Both the position numbers and the translations under genes were made by a program. DNA of 64,000 nt from Promethearchaeota archaeon (GTDB taxonomy: Archaea > Asgardarchaeota > Lokiarchaeia > Helarchaeales > RDOG01): contig RDOG01000013.1 in NCBI GenBank assembly GCA_011365055.1, forward strand, positions 1 through 64,000. The letters run 5' to 3'. Below the pieces are notes generated by a model, which was not told the origin of the DNA, did not search any database, and saw only the letters and a program-made list of their open reading frames with translations. Position 1 is the first letter of the stretch; every line of letters begins with the position of its first letter. Below, piece by piece: positions 18,137-28,107 of the stretch.

Positions 18137-20899
18137 TTATTTTCTTGTTTGTAATTCAGCAGCAGTAGCTTTAAAGCCCTCTGCTATTTCTTTCTCGCCC
18201 ATTTCTTGTGATAATCTTGCAGCTTCCAAATATAATTTAGCTGCTTGTTTATAATTTCCATCAGCTGCAGCTGCTTCCGCATCAATAATTGCTTGTCTTC
18301 TATCTGATTCTAATTTTTCTTTTTTATCAGCAATCGTGGCTCGTTTACCGTATTCATCAGCTTTTCCCTTAAACGCTTTTGCTCTATCCGTTTCTCCCAT
18401 TTCTGTTGCGTATTTTGCCGCAATTTCATAATACTTGGATGCATCTATCCACCTCTCTTCTCCAACAGCTACTTCAGCTATTTCTAATGCTTCTTTTAAT
18501 TGTCCTTGGAATTGATCTATTCTTTCTGCAGCTCGTATTCTGTCTTTTTCTACCTTGCTTCTCCTTCTGAGATCGCCTTCTCGTCTTTTTGATTCTTTTG
18601 ATTTCTCACTATATTCACGTGCTTTTTCTTTCTCACCAATTTCTAAAGATAATTGAGAAGCTAATTTATAATGTCTTGATGCATCAAGTAGTCTTCCATC
18701 ATCTTCTGCAGTCACTGCCTCTTGAAGAATTTTCTTTCTTTCTGCTTCTAAAGTACCTCTTCTTGCTTCAAGTTCTTTTTTCATCTTCGCTTCTAATTCT
18801 TTCTTTTGTTCAATCTTCCATTGTTTCTTAAGTTCAGCAGTTTTTCCTTTTAATGCATGTGCTCTTACTGCATATTCAGCGGCGCGATCTTCATCAGCTA
18901 ATTCAACGGATAGTAAGGCTGCTTTTTGCCATAATCTCGAAGCATCTATAAATCTACCTGATTTATAAGCTTTTTCTGCCTGTGCAACAATAGCTCTACG
19001 AATGACACGCTTTTTCTCTTTTGTCTTTTCTTTCTTCACACCTTCAAATCTTACTCTCTTGAATAAGTAATAAGGTATGAAAGCAAGAAGAATAAACATG
19101 CCAGGTAGATAAATGATCAAAATCACTAACCAACCTTGTATAAAGTCATAAAGACTTCTTATAAGATTTCCTGTATCTGGACCTAATAAACTATCAATTC
19201 CTCCAAGTGCATGAATGAATCCTGTTTCCCCTGCTAGTAACATCTTAACACTTTCAATAAATTGAATTGCAACAAGTGGTTGTAGGAAAAGAATCCATAT
19301 TGCTAATAATCCTGAACATGCAGCAAATGATATTGCTGAAAAATTATATAATTTTTCAACTTCTCTTTCCAATGGAGGAAGTTTCAATACCTTTTCAAAT
19401 TTTTTTAATTCATTATTATTACCAGTTGTTCTGATCCATCCGAAATATCTGGCCCATCTGGAATGATGGTATCTTCCTGAGCAATATTTCATTAAACTTT
19501 CAGAAGTACCCTCAATTTTAGCATCAAATTTTGCAGCTTCACCCCTGGTAATTGTGGCTTCTCCTTCTTTAAATGTAATAACTGCCGCACCTACGTCCCA
19601 AGCTTTAATAACGCAAGTTAATTCCTCCCAACTAAAAACATCGGAAGCAATTTCTGGTTCCATTAGTCTTAAAGTGATTACTGCTCTTAACGCTTTCGCA
19701 ACTCTATCCAATAATTCGTCTCGCTTTTCTTTTTCCTTAACTCTACACTCATCTGCTCGCTGTTGAAATTCCTTTGCCGCGTCTCTTTCACCTGCATCTT
19801 TTGATTTTTCGGCACATCTAATAAACATGTCAGATGCTTCTAAATATTCTTCTTTTTCTAAGAATTTATCTGCAAGTTTAATCAATTTGGCTCGTTCTTT
19901 ACGTCTCTTCTTTCTCCTCTTTTCTTCTTGGAATTCCTTCTTTAATTCTGGTTCTTTCTCCCTAATATCTCTTGCTTGTGCAGTAAAACCTGTTGCAACT
20001 TCTTTCTCTCCTAAATCGAGTGAATATTTTGCTGCTTGTTCATAAGACGCTGCAGCTTTGGAAAATTGTCCTTTTTCTAAGAATATTTCTGCATTACTTA
20101 ATACTTTAGCTCGACTATCCTCTAAATCGATACGCATTTTTTCCATTTCTGCTCGAGCATGTTCTTCTTCTTCTCTTTTCTTAATATCTTCGAAAATTTC
20201 CAGCATTTCTTTACTTCTGCTCATAAAAATTTCTGCTCTCTCTGGTTGCCCCATAACTTCACTCAAAGCACTTGCTTGTTCGTATTGTTCTGATGCAACT
20301 AAATAATCTTCATTAGCTACAGCTTCTTCTGCTTTTCTAAGGATACCTCTTCTCTCTACTTCTAATTTTTTTACTTTTTTTTCTTGCTCAAACTTTCTAA
20401 TAAGTTCTGATTTTTGAGAGGATATCTCTTGTACTCGTGTCTTATATTCTTCTACGATATCCTTATCTCCAAGTTTCTCTGCAACTTGGATTACTTCTTT
20501 AAATTTATTAATTGCTTCATTAAACTTGCCCTCCTGGAGGAATACTTCACCTTCCTCAATAGCTTTATCCTTTTGCATTTCAAATTGATCTTTTTGACTT
20601 TCTATCTCTGCAGATTTACGTAACTCTGTATCTAATTTTCTCATATCTTTTGCTTTTTCTTCGAATATTTTTACTCGATCTTTTTCATTAAGCTCTTCTG
20701 AAATTCTCGCAAGTTGGTCATAAGTTTGAATTGCTTCAGCATATTGTTTACTTGCTTCTAAACCTTCTGCTTTAGCAATTAACTTTTTTCGATTCTCTTC
20801 TAATTCTTTTCGTTTTGCTTCTAACTCTTTTTTCTTTTCTTGTTCTAACTGTTCTTTTGGTATCTCGGGCTTCTCTGGTGGTTTTTCTTCATCACTCAA
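18137..20899 (-). CDS. Large membrane protein with nine TPR-like helical-hairpin repeats
   Basis: The 920-residue protein is not a recognised family. It contains about nine copies of a roughly 46-residue helical hairpin with the pattern A-x-G-x-Y-x-x-A-(A/S)-x-x-Y-x-x-A-A-x-L-S-x-x-x-G-E. They start near residues 38, 112, 186, 265, 340, 634, 723, 804 and 870, separated by charged coiled-coil linkers. Between repeats five and six lie a Cys-containing globular part (about 395-510) and two membrane helices (about 520-545 and 585-613). The layout resembles TPR/SNAP-type scaffolds. A membrane-bound scaffold is inferred. It starts at TTG 20899, fixed by AGGAGG at 20909-20914. Confidence 0.85.
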   Translation of the reverse strand: MSDEEKPPEKPEIPKEQLEQEKKKELEAKRKELEENRKKLIAKAEGLEASKQYAEAIQTYDQLARISEELNEKDRVKIFEEKAKDMRKLDTELRKSAEIESQKDQFEMQKDKAIEEGEVFLQEGKFNEAINKFKEVIQVAEKLGDKDIVEEYKTRVQEISSQKSELIRKFEQEKKVKKLEVERRGILRKAEEAVANEDYLVASEQYEQASALSEVMGQPERAEIFMSRSKEMLEIFEDIKKREEEEHARAEMEKMRIDLEDSRAKVLSNAEIFLEKGQFSKAAASYEQAAKYSLDLGEKEVATGFTAQARDIREKEPELKKEFQEEKRRKKRRKERAKLIKLADKFLEKEEYLEASDMFIRCAEKSKDAGERDAAKEFQQRADECRVKEKEKRDELLDRVAKALRAVITLRLMEPEIASDVFSWEELTCVIKAWDVGAAVITFKEGEATITRGEAAKFDAKIEGTSESLMKYCSGRYHHSRWARYFGWIRTTGNNNELKKFEKVLKLPPLEREVEKLYNFSAISFAACSGLLAIWILFLQPLVAIQFIESVKMLLAGETGFIHALGGIDSLLGPDTGNLIRSLYDFIQGWLVILIIYLPGMFILLAFIPYYLFKRVRFEGVKKEKTKEKKRVIRRAIVAQAEKAYKSGRFIDASRLWQKAALLSVELADEDRAAEYAVRAHALKGKTAELKKQWKIEQKKELEAKMKKELEARRGTLEAERKKILQEAVTAEDDGRLLDASRHYKLASQLSLEIGEKEKAREYSEKSKESKRREGDLRRRSKVEKDRIRAAERIDQFQGQLKEALEIAEVAVGEERWIDASKYYEIAAKYATEMGETDRAKAFKGKADEYGKRATIADKKEKLESDRRQAIIDAEAAAADGNYKQAAKLYLEAARLSQEMGEKEIAEGFKATAAELQTRK

Positions 20900-20908
20900 A
20901 TTAAAATG

Positions 20909-20914
20909 CCTCCT
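20909..20914 (-). promoter_or_regulatory. Ribosome-binding site AGGAGG that fixes a TTG start
   Basis: On the minus strand AGGAGG lies nine bases before the TTG at 20899. No ATG exists near this point, so the motif supports TTG initiation for the large repeat protein. Confidence 0.7.
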
Positions 20915-21105
20915 AATTAAAGCAACTTTTAAAAAATCACTTATAAATATTTCAATGTATTTAAATAAGAATGACTAAAAACTTATTATTCTTTTTTTTA
21001 TTTAAGAATGATCAATTATTTAACCTTTTTTCAAAACATTTATTTTGAAATCTCTCAAAAAACCGACTTAATTAAATTTCCCCTAATTAAAAGGGCTGAA
21101 ATATA

Positions 21106-21930
21106 TTGAAGAACGTAACTGTAGAATTAATATTCACTGGGAATGAATTATTGAATGGTAGAATTTTAAACACCAATTCAAGATATTTATGTAAAAAAAT
21201 TTCAAATCTGGGAGCTTCAGTCATTAGAATTATTACTGTTCCCGATGATTTAGAATTAATATCTTATAATATTAAAAATTCGATTAATAATATTCCTTCA
21301 ATTTTAATAATAAGTGGTGGAATGGGAACCTCATTTGATGATATGACTTTAGAAGCAGTTTCAAATGCAATTAAAAAACCTTTATTGATGAATGAAAAAG
21401 CGCTTGAATATATAAAAATTAATTACGAATTTTTGAAAAAAATTAAGCTTTTAAAGGATTTCAAGCTCGATGATTACAAAAAGAAAATGGCAACCTTGCC
21501 TGAAGGAAGTATTCCTTTGTATAATGCAATGGGTGCAGCACCTGGCATCATGCTTGAATGCAAAACACCCCAAAATGCCGAAACTCTTATACTCTGCCTT
21601 CCTGGAGTTCCATCTGAATTGAAATCTTTATTTAGAACTCATATCGTCAGAATTATTAAAGAAAAAGTCGGAGGAAATAAATATATTAAAGAAAGTTTTT
21701 TTGTTGAGGGATTCATTGAATCGGAAATTACCTTTTTATCTGAAAAAATAATGAGTGAATTTAATAACGAAATTTGGATAAAGACTTTCGTTAAATCACC
21801 TCATATTCGAAAAGCAATTGAATTTGAGGTTAGCTCAAGAGGTCTAGAAATTCCCACAAAGGAAAAAGTAAAAAACACAATAAGAAGACTTAAAGAAGAA
21901 ATTAAAAAAAGGAATGGAAAAATATTATAA
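21106..21930 (+). CDS. CinA-like molybdopterin-binding-domain protein
   Basis: The 274-residue protein carries the N-terminal domain of the CinA/MoaB-MogA superfamily. Characteristic residues are TGNELLNGRILNTNS, the substrate-loop SGGMGTSFDDMT, and ALPGVPSEL-type LCLPGVPSEL. In bacterial CinA this domain hydrolyses ADP-ribose or FAD and is joined to a nicotinamide-nucleotide amidase domain, which is absent here, as is normal for archaeal members. It starts at TTG 21106, since no ATG precedes the family N-terminus. The GPN GTPase gene follows 17 bases later, so the two are likely one operon, divergent from the repeat protein. Confidence 0.88.
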   Translation: MKNVTVELIFTGNELLNGRILNTNSRYLCKKISNLGASVIRIITVPDDLELISYNIKNSINNIPSILIISGGMGTSFDDMTLEAVSNAIKKPLLMNEKALEYIKINYEFLKKIKLLKDFKLDDYKKKMATLPEGSIPLYNAMGAAPGIMLECKTPQNAETLILCLPGVPSELKSLFRTHIVRIIKEKVGGNKYIKESFFVEGFIESEITFLSEKIMSEFNNEIWIKTFVKSPHIRKAIEFEVSSRGLEIPTKEKVKNTIRRLKEEIKKRNGKIL

Positions 21931-21947
21931 GTAGAGAAAGTGATTAA

Positions 21948-22736
21948 ATGACCAAATTTTATTATTTTGTAGGAACTGCAGGATCAGGGAAATCTTTTTT
22001 AACTGCTGCATTTATGCAATGGCTTGAAGTAAATTCTACAGAAAATACAAATATCATCACAGTAAATTTCGATCCAGGAGTTTTAAATCTCTCATATTCT
22101 CCTGATGTGGATTGCAGGGATTATATCGATATTTACGATATAATGGAAAAATACGAATTAGGTCCAAATGGCGGTTTAATAGCTTCCATTGATTTGTTGA
22201 TTTCTTCAAAATTAAATACGATAAAAGATGAAATAGAAGAATATGGTCCCGATATTGTATTAATAGATACTCCAGGCCAATTAGAACTATTTGCTTTCAG
22301 AAGTGCAAGTAATATAATTATCGATTCTTTAGATAATGAAAGAAAAAACTCCATATTATTATTTTTAAATGATCCAAGTTTAGTAAAAACTGTTGGTGGA
22401 TTTATATCTTCTCAATTGTTAGCGTTGAATGTTTATTATCGATCTCTGATCCCCATTATAAACGTGTTATCAAAATCTGATCTATTATCTGAGACTGAAA
22501 TAGAAAAAATAACGAGCTGGTCGGATGATGAAATGTATATAGAAGAATGCATTAATATAGAAACTATAGGCTCTTTCAGAGAAATTTCTTTACGTTTGCA
22601 ACAATCAATAAATGAAATGGGTGTATTGCCTTCAATTATCCCAATATCTGCTCTAAATGATGTTGGATTACATCAATTATATGCTGAAATTTCTAGAATT
22701 CTCACCGGCGGAGAAGATTTTTCCGAAAGTTATTAA
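21948..22736 (+). CDS. GPN-loop GTPase
   Basis: The 262-residue protein has the G1 loop GTAGSGKS, the family-defining Gly-Pro-Asn insertion (ELGPNGG, residues 72-74), the G3 region DTPGQLELF and a G4-like SKSDLL. GPN proteins are dimeric GTPases. The eukaryotic paralogues help assemble RNA polymerase II, and the archaeal single-copy member is the ancestor-like form. It likely acts in the cytoplasm on polymerase or other complexes; this is inferred from the family. The ATG start follows AGTGAT by four bases. The 3' end overlaps the convergent unknown gene by four bases. Confidence 0.92.
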   Translation: MTKFYYFVGTAGSGKSFLTAAFMQWLEVNSTENTNIITVNFDPGVLNLSYSPDVDCRDYIDIYDIMEKYELGPNGGLIASIDLLISSKLNTIKDEIEEYGPDIVLIDTPGQLELFAFRSASNIIIDSLDNERKNSILLFLNDPSLVKTVGGFISSQLLALNVYYRSLIPIINVLSKSDLLSETEIEKITSWSDDEMYIEECINIETIGSFREISLRLQQSINEMGVLPSIIPISALNDVGLHQLYAEISRILTGGEDFSESY

Positions 22737-23974
22737 AATTCAAATTTTTTCAAAATAAAATAATATGCTTTTATACCTTGTTTGATTTGATAAACATCTA
22801 TTATCCGATGATTCATTCTATAGGTGTACAGGGAGCTTAAAGTATAAATTGTTGTTAAAATTCTCGGAACTTGAGCAGAATAATTAAAAACATATTCATT
22901 TCTTCCTACTAATTTTGAAACTGCTGCAGATAAGGAACGTCGTATTCGAAATAGCAATTCTATTGCTTCAGGAGTCATTTCGAAATTAAAGGCATGTTGA
23001 TAGAGGTCATCTAAACTACAGAGAGGAAATGCGGTAAATGAAGCAGGATAGGAAAAATCAAATTTAAGAAGAATTTTTTCAAAGGAATCTATAATATTAT
23101 ATACATCTGATTCCGAAATTGTATAATTGCCAAATCTTATTCCATAAATTTGAGTTAGATTGTGTATTACTGATTCAATAGGAAATTTACTAATTCCAAT
23201 TTTTCTTAGATTAGAATTTGGGAAAATATTTTCATGAGATAATTTTCGTCCTTTTTCAAAATGAACTGTCTGTTTTAATTTATTGTGAACATGGTGTGAA
23301 ATTTTTACGTGATTCATTTTTTTATATATATCTGTATTTAATAATTGGAAGAAGTCTCCAAGTACCTCTAATTCATCTAAAGGGGTCCTAAAAATTAAAA
23401 TTCGCAATAAATTATAACTATCATCGATATTTTTTCTTGTTATGACATCCTTGCCCAAAATACTAGCTAAAATCATAATGGCGGATTTAATTTGCTCTTT
23501 AAAATCTCCTGATTTCTTTGGAATATAATTTTTCAATCGTTCCATAAGCGTTTCTATTCTATTTAAAGCAGGAGTTGAAATAATCACGTTTTCGTTGATA
23601 TTTATATCATCTTCAGAATATTTGTATAATGCAGAAGCATCTCCTTTGATCAAACCTTGTAAGTTCTGAGAATGGGTCAAATGATAATAGAGAATTAAAG
23701 CCGTTTTTATTTCGGTAGGTTCAACTTCTTTACATTGACCTTTTTTTAAAGAGAAGGATTTACTTAAAAACGATAAGAAGTTATATAATGTCTGACGATT
23801 AACAAATTCGTTGTCATTATTAATTATAATGTTCTGAGATTCCGTGAAAATGTTTAACATCTTTTGAGAGTCTTTTTCTAATTTCATCTTGTTGATTTTT
23901 TTGAACAAATCCGGTGCTGAGAAACTTAAATATTCTTGCCTATAACTCACGGGAGATCCTTCCAAGTAAATCAT
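22733..23974 (-). CDS. Unrecognised helical protein (413 residues)
   Basis: The family is not recognised. The sequence is predicted almost wholly helical, with several repeated small helical segments. One of them (SAIMILASILGKDVITRKNIDDSYNLL) resembles the helical lid or C-terminal bundle that follows AAA+ modules, but there is no Walker A or B motif, so no ATPase can be claimed. There is no membrane segment and no cysteine cluster. The gene is convergent with the GPN GTPase and overlaps it by four bases. A 292-base AT-rich gap with no visible feature separates it from the cis-prenyltransferase gene. Confidence 0.7.
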   Translation of the reverse strand: MIYLEGSPVSYRQEYLSFSAPDLFKKINKMKLEKDSQKMLNIFTESQNIIINNDNEFVNRQTLYNFLSFLSKSFSLKKGQCKEVEPTEIKTALILYYHLTHSQNLQGLIKGDASALYKYSEDDININENVIISTPALNRIETLMERLKNYIPKKSGDFKEQIKSAIMILASILGKDVITRKNIDDSYNLLRILIFRTPLDELEVLGDFFQLLNTDIYKKMNHVKISHHVHNKLKQTVHFEKGRKLSHENIFPNSNLRKIGISKFPIESVIHNLTQIYGIRFGNYTISESDVYNIIDSFEKILLKFDFSYPASFTAFPLCSLDDLYQHAFNFEMTPEAIELLFRIRRSLSAAVSKLVGRNEYVFNYSAQVPRILTTIYTLSSLYTYRMNHRIIDVYQIKQGIKAYYFILKKFEF

Positions 23975-24266
23975 TATTTTGCATTAATGAAATACCCTTG
24001 TGTTATCTCGATAGTACCTTGATAAATTTAGAAATAGAAACATTCTAAAATTAATTTTTATTTTTTGGTTAATTTAAGAAACTTAATTTCATTTTACTAT
24101 TTCCTTAGTTAAAAATATAGACAATATATCTCAAAATAACCAATTTTTAATTTTTTACATAGTGAATATGTAATTATTAATGTTAAATCTTTCAATAAAG
24201 TATTTATTTCTCTATATTATTTCGAATTCACAAGCTGAACGTATAAAGATTTACATTTTAATAGAA

Positions 24267-25067
24267 CTATTTACCGTATCGTCTATCTCTTTGCTGATAT
24301 GTTCTTATAGCTCTCCAAAAGTCAATTTTTCTAATGGCAGGCCAATAAACATCAAGGAATATTAATTCTGAGTAAGCTGATTGCCACAAAAGGAATCCCG
24401 ATAAACGTTCTTCTCCACTTGTTCTAATAATGACATCAGGATCTGGCAAACCACTAGTATATAAATTTTTTTCAATTTCTTCTTCGGTAATATCGTTTAT
24501 ATCAAGTTCTCCATTCTTAACTTTTTTGGAAATCTCTTTTACTGCATCAATGATTTCTATTCGTCCTCCATATCCTATAGCAATATTCAAAAAATAATCT
24601 TCATAATTTTTTGTTACTTCTTCTGCGTCTTTAATTACCTTTTGTACCTGTTCTGGTAACAATTCAGTCTTTCCAATAGCTTTCACTCGAACTCGATATT
24701 TATGAATCATTGGGTTCTTCAATATCTCTGTGAATTTTTTAATCGCAATTTCCATAATTTTTTGTACTTCTGTTTCTGATCTGTTAAAATTTTCCGTTGA
24801 AAAGGCGTACAGCGTCACTCCTCTTATCCCACATTCAAAAGAAAATGCTAAAACTTCTTCAACTTTTTGAGCACCAATAACATGGCCTACCCAAGGTTCA
24901 TTACCGTGTTCAGATGCAAATCTTCTATTTCCATCTAGTATGATTCCAACATGATGAGGTTTTGGCTTGTCTCTAATCTGTCGCCATAATTTTTTCTTGT
25001 AAAGCCAATAAAAAGGGGCTCCAACAACTCTTTTTATGGTATCTATCTTTGACAAAGTATAATCCAC
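24267..25067 (-). CDS. uppS: Cis-prenyltransferase (undecaprenyl/polyprenyl diphosphate synthase)
   Basis: The 266-residue enzyme extends farnesyl or geranylgeranyl diphosphate with isopentenyl diphosphate in cis, giving the lipid carrier for cell-surface glycan and N-glycan assembly. The diagnostic block GIILDGNRRFA holds the catalytic D45, followed by GHVIGAQKVEE, LYAFSTENFNRS, IGYGGRIEI and IIRTSGEERLSGFLLWQSAYSE with its conserved Arg, Ser and Glu. Length matches archaeal homologues. The N-terminal 30 residues are an amphipathic, basic extension that may touch the membrane. It starts at ATG 25067 and is divergent from the CCA enzyme gene, sharing a 115-base promoter region. Confidence 0.95.
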   Translation of the reverse strand: MDYTLSKIDTIKRVVGAPFYWLYKKKLWRQIRDKPKPHHVGIILDGNRRFASEHGNEPWVGHVIGAQKVEEVLAFSFECGIRGVTLYAFSTENFNRSETEVQKIMEIAIKKFTEILKNPMIHKYRVRVKAIGKTELLPEQVQKVIKDAEEVTKNYEDYFLNIAIGYGGRIEIIDAVKEISKKVKNGELDINDITEEEIEKNLYTSGLPDPDVIIRTSGEERLSGFLLWQSAYSELIFLDVYWPAIRKIDFWRAIRTYQQRDRRYGK

Positions 25068-25182
25068 ATCTCTCAGTAATATATGTGATACATATCATTT
25101 GTATATTTAATTTTAATTATACGATCATTTAACGATCAATTTTTAGTAAGAATCTCTCCTATTTAATAATAAGTGAAATTTA

Positions 25183-26625
25183 ATGAAACTATCCGAAATA
25201 AAAGATAAGATTTTACCAAAAATTACTCCGATGCATTCTGAGATTAATAAAATTAACAATATAATTTCCATAATAATTTCAGAATTAGAAAAGGAAGCAA
25301 AATTAAATTCAATTGCATATAATCACATAGAACCCCAAGGTTCTACAGGAATAAAACAAACAAATTTATCTGGGACTTCCGATATTGACTTGTTTTTCCT
25401 TTTGGATCCTAATAAATATCAAGAGATTCTTGATATGCCAAAAAAAGAGAAAAAAAAGTCTCTCTCTGGCTTATTTAAAGAATTATCTATTAATTGGGTT
25501 ATGAAAGCTCTAAAAAATATTGGATGTTCTGATATTAAATTATCTTATGCTGAACATCCTTACGTTTCAGCAAGTTATGATGGATTTTCTATAGATGTTG
25601 CTGGATGCTTTGAACTATCCCTTAATACATTAAAAAATAATGGACCCATAACAGCAATAGACAGGACGCCTCATCATTCCAACTTCATAAATAAAAATTT
25701 ATCAAAAAATGAAAAAAATGAGGTTAGATTATTAAAAGCTTTTTTTAAAAGCGCTAAAATTTATGGCGATAAATCTTTTATGGATAAGATGGGTTTTACT
25801 GGATTCGCATGCGAATTGTTTATTTATTATTATAAAAAAATAGAGAAAGTTTTTGAAAAAATACGTGATTCAGAAAATATTATTATTGATTATTTTCAAA
25901 GAAAAGATGATGAAATTAAAAATCAACCAAAATTTGAGAATCAATCAATCATAATTATTGATCCTACTGATCCTGAAAGAAATGTTACTGCTTCAATTAG
26001 CGAAAAGATATTTCAATTCAGTAAATTTATGATAAATAAATTTTATGAAAAACCGACATCTGATTTTTTTATAGAAAAAGCGATAGAAATAAAATCTAAT
26101 AAAGAATTTGATCCGTTTTTGGATAATGTTGTTTTTATTGAGCTAGAAATTTATAATCAGGATGTTCATTATACTTTAATTAGAGATAAATTATATGTTG
26201 TTGCAGAAAAAATAAGAAAAAGCTTTCAAAAACCAGAATATTTAGATATAAAAGATTTTTTTTACTCAATAATTTATGATAAAATTAATGCATCAATTAT
26301 ATTTTATTTTAAAAATGGAAGATGTTTTGAAAAGAAATATTTTAAGATGGGACCTCCTCTCTATTTAAAAGATTCACTTCAAGATTTTAAAGTAAAAAAT
26401 CCAAAAGTATTTGAAAAAAATGGAAGGCTTTGGGCTCATTTAAATAGAAAATTTCATAATGCGATTGATTTTATCAAATCCATAATTAAAAAAGAAGACT
26501 TCAAATATTTTAATATCAATGAAATTGGAAAAATTCCTAAATTAAAGCTTTCTAAACAGAATTTTTCATTTTTAATTGAGGAATTAATACCATTTTATTT
26601 TGAAAATAATCATGTAAAAAAATAA
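25183..26625 (+). CDS. cca: Archaeal CCA tRNA nucleotidyltransferase
   Basis: The 480-residue class I (archaeal) enzyme would add or repair the CCA end of tRNAs. The nucleotidyltransferase signature GSTGIKQTNLSGTSDIDLF contains the two catalytic aspartates in DIDLF, and the third carboxylate lies in SIDVAG. The central and tail domains (for example RTPHHSNFI and EVRLLKAFFKSAKIYG) match the archaeal family and its length. It starts at ATG 25183. The LarA-family gene follows 38 bases later in the same direction but has its own ribosome-binding region, so co-transcription is likely but not certain. Confidence 0.92.
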   Translation: MKLSEIKDKILPKITPMHSEINKINNIISIIISELEKEAKLNSIAYNHIEPQGSTGIKQTNLSGTSDIDLFFLLDPNKYQEILDMPKKEKKKSLSGLFKELSINWVMKALKNIGCSDIKLSYAEHPYVSASYDGFSIDVAGCFELSLNTLKNNGPITAIDRTPHHSNFINKNLSKNEKNEVRLLKAFFKSAKIYGDKSFMDKMGFTGFACELFIYYYKKIEKVFEKIRDSENIIIDYFQRKDDEIKNQPKFENQSIIIIDPTDPERNVTASISEKIFQFSKFMINKFYEKPTSDFFIEKAIEIKSNKEFDPFLDNVVFIELEIYNQDVHYTLIRDKLYVVAEKIRKSFQKPEYLDIKDFFYSIIYDKINASIIFYFKNGRCFEKKYFKMGPPLYLKDSLQDFKVKNPKVFEKNGRLWAHLNRKFHNAIDFIKSIIKKEDFKYFNINEIGKIPKLKLSKQNFSFLIEELIPFYFENNHVKK

Positions 26626-26663
26626 AAATAAATATTCGCGTTAAATTCATAGAGGTCGATATC

Positions 26664-27947
26664 ATGTCATCATTTAAAATCCCGTATGGTACAAAAGAAT
26701 TAGAAATAAATATTGAACCAAATGTCGAAATTGAATTAATTAAGCCTAAAGATGCAAAATGCTCTTTAGATTGTGTAAAAAGTTTACAAGATGCATTAGA
26801 AAATCCCATCAATACAAAACCATTTTCTGAAATCATTTCTGATAAACCTAAAAAAATTGTATTTGTAATTGATGATTATACAAGAAAATTCCCAAACGTG
26901 CTAATTATTCCTCCTATACTAGACATTCTTAAAAATAGGGGAATTTTAAAAGAGAATATAACTTTTTTAATGGGTTGTGGGACACATAAGGAACCTAATC
27001 AAGAACATATTAAAAAACTTTTTTTTGATAAAAACGGTAAGAACGTTTTAGAAGGTTATCGGTTAGTATGGAATGACATTCATAAGTCAAAATTTAAAAA
27101 TATTGGAACAACGAGCAGAGGTACTCCTATAGAAATTAATGAAGAGTATTTAAATTCAGATATAAGAATTCTTTTAACAGATCTTCAATATCATTATTAT
27201 GCTGGTTTTGGTGGTGATCGTAAAAGCATATTACCAGGTGTAGCATCTGAAAAAGCAATAGATCGTAATCATTCATTATTAATTGATCCTAAAGCTAAAG
27301 CAGGTAATCTTAATGGCAATCCAATTCACCTTGATATGCTAGAAATCGCCCAAAAAGTTGGTGTAGATTTTGTTGTAAACGTAATTACCGATTTGAATAA
27401 TGAGATAATTGATATTAAAGCTGGAGCTTTAAACGATGCATTCCTTGAGGCTATAAAAATATATGATTCTAGTTATAAGATTGAGTTAACTTCTAAGTCT
27501 GATATGATAATTTTAAGTGCTGGTGGCTATCCTAAAGATATCAATTTGTATCAAGCTTTGAAAGGATTGGAACATTGCAGATCTGCAGTAAAAGATAACG
27601 GTTTTATTTTCTTTATAGCTGAATGTAATGAAGGTATTGGACATCAAGTATTTGATGAATGGATGGATAAATATAATACCCTCGAAAAAGTATCAAAGCA
27701 ACTCCAAACAAAGTTTAAAATGGGTGGTCATAAAGTGTATTATCTTTTACTAGCTAAAAAACAAACGCCGAATATTTTCCTGCTATCAAAATTACCTGAG
27801 AATCAAGTCAAGAACAAATTCTTTTTAACACCAATATCTGATGAAAAAAGTCTTGAAAGAATAATAAATGATACGATAAAAAAGAATAATATTAAAAAAA
27901 TCTATTTAATTCCAAATGGCGGCGATATATTAATAGAAATTAAATAA
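26664..27947 (+). CDS. LarA-family (nickel-pincer) racemase/epimerase
   Basis: The 427-residue protein belongs to the lactate racemase LarA family (DUF2088). Residues known to hold the nickel-pincer nucleotide and substrate are present: the His in GCGTHKEP, and the His and Lys in YHYYAGFGGDRKSILPG, followed by RNHSLL. LarA homologues interconvert 2-hydroxy-acid stereoisomers; the substrate varies widely, so lactate is not assured. No LarB, LarC or LarE cofactor-making genes lie in the window. Without them encoded elsewhere the enzyme could not be active. It starts at ATG 26664. A clear T-run terminator follows the stop. Confidence 0.9.
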   Translation: MSSFKIPYGTKELEINIEPNVEIELIKPKDAKCSLDCVKSLQDALENPINTKPFSEIISDKPKKIVFVIDDYTRKFPNVLIIPPILDILKNRGILKENITFLMGCGTHKEPNQEHIKKLFFDKNGKNVLEGYRLVWNDIHKSKFKNIGTTSRGTPIEINEEYLNSDIRILLTDLQYHYYAGFGGDRKSILPGVASEKAIDRNHSLLIDPKAKAGNLNGNPIHLDMLEIAQKVGVDFVVNVITDLNNEIIDIKAGALNDAFLEAIKIYDSSYKIELTSKSDMIILSAGGYPKDINLYQALKGLEHCRSAVKDNGFIFFIAECNEGIGHQVFDEWMDKYNTLEKVSKQLQTKFKMGGHKVYYLLLAKKQTPNIFLLSKLPENQVKNKFFLTPISDEKSLERIINDTIKKNNIKKIYLIPNGGDILIEIK

Positions 27948-27963
27948 AAGGATCCTTTTTTTT
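27946..27963 (+). terminator. Short palindrome and T-run after the LarA-family gene
   Basis: AAAAGGATCCTTTT (27946-27959) is a perfect palindrome that runs directly into a stretch of T ending at 27963, right at the stop codon. This fits an archaeal T-run terminator. Confidence 0.5.
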
Positions 27964-28107
27964 ATATAAAAACCTGAAAAAAATTCATTAGAGATAATTT
28001 TAATAACCAAAAAAATAGTCGTATTAAAAGGTGGAATTTAGAATCATATAGTAATCGTCAATCCAAAAAAATTGGACAACATAAACGATAATTAGGCGTA
28101 AATTAAA

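Noticed and set aside
20058..20306. Plus-strand open frames across the 920-residue repeat gene
   Set aside because: They are Ser/Leu-rich shadows of the real minus-strand gene, which has clear repeats and a ribosome-binding site.
22733..23974. AAA+ ATPase subunit (MCM-like)
   Set aside because: A lid-like helical segment is present but no Walker A, Walker B or arginine finger.
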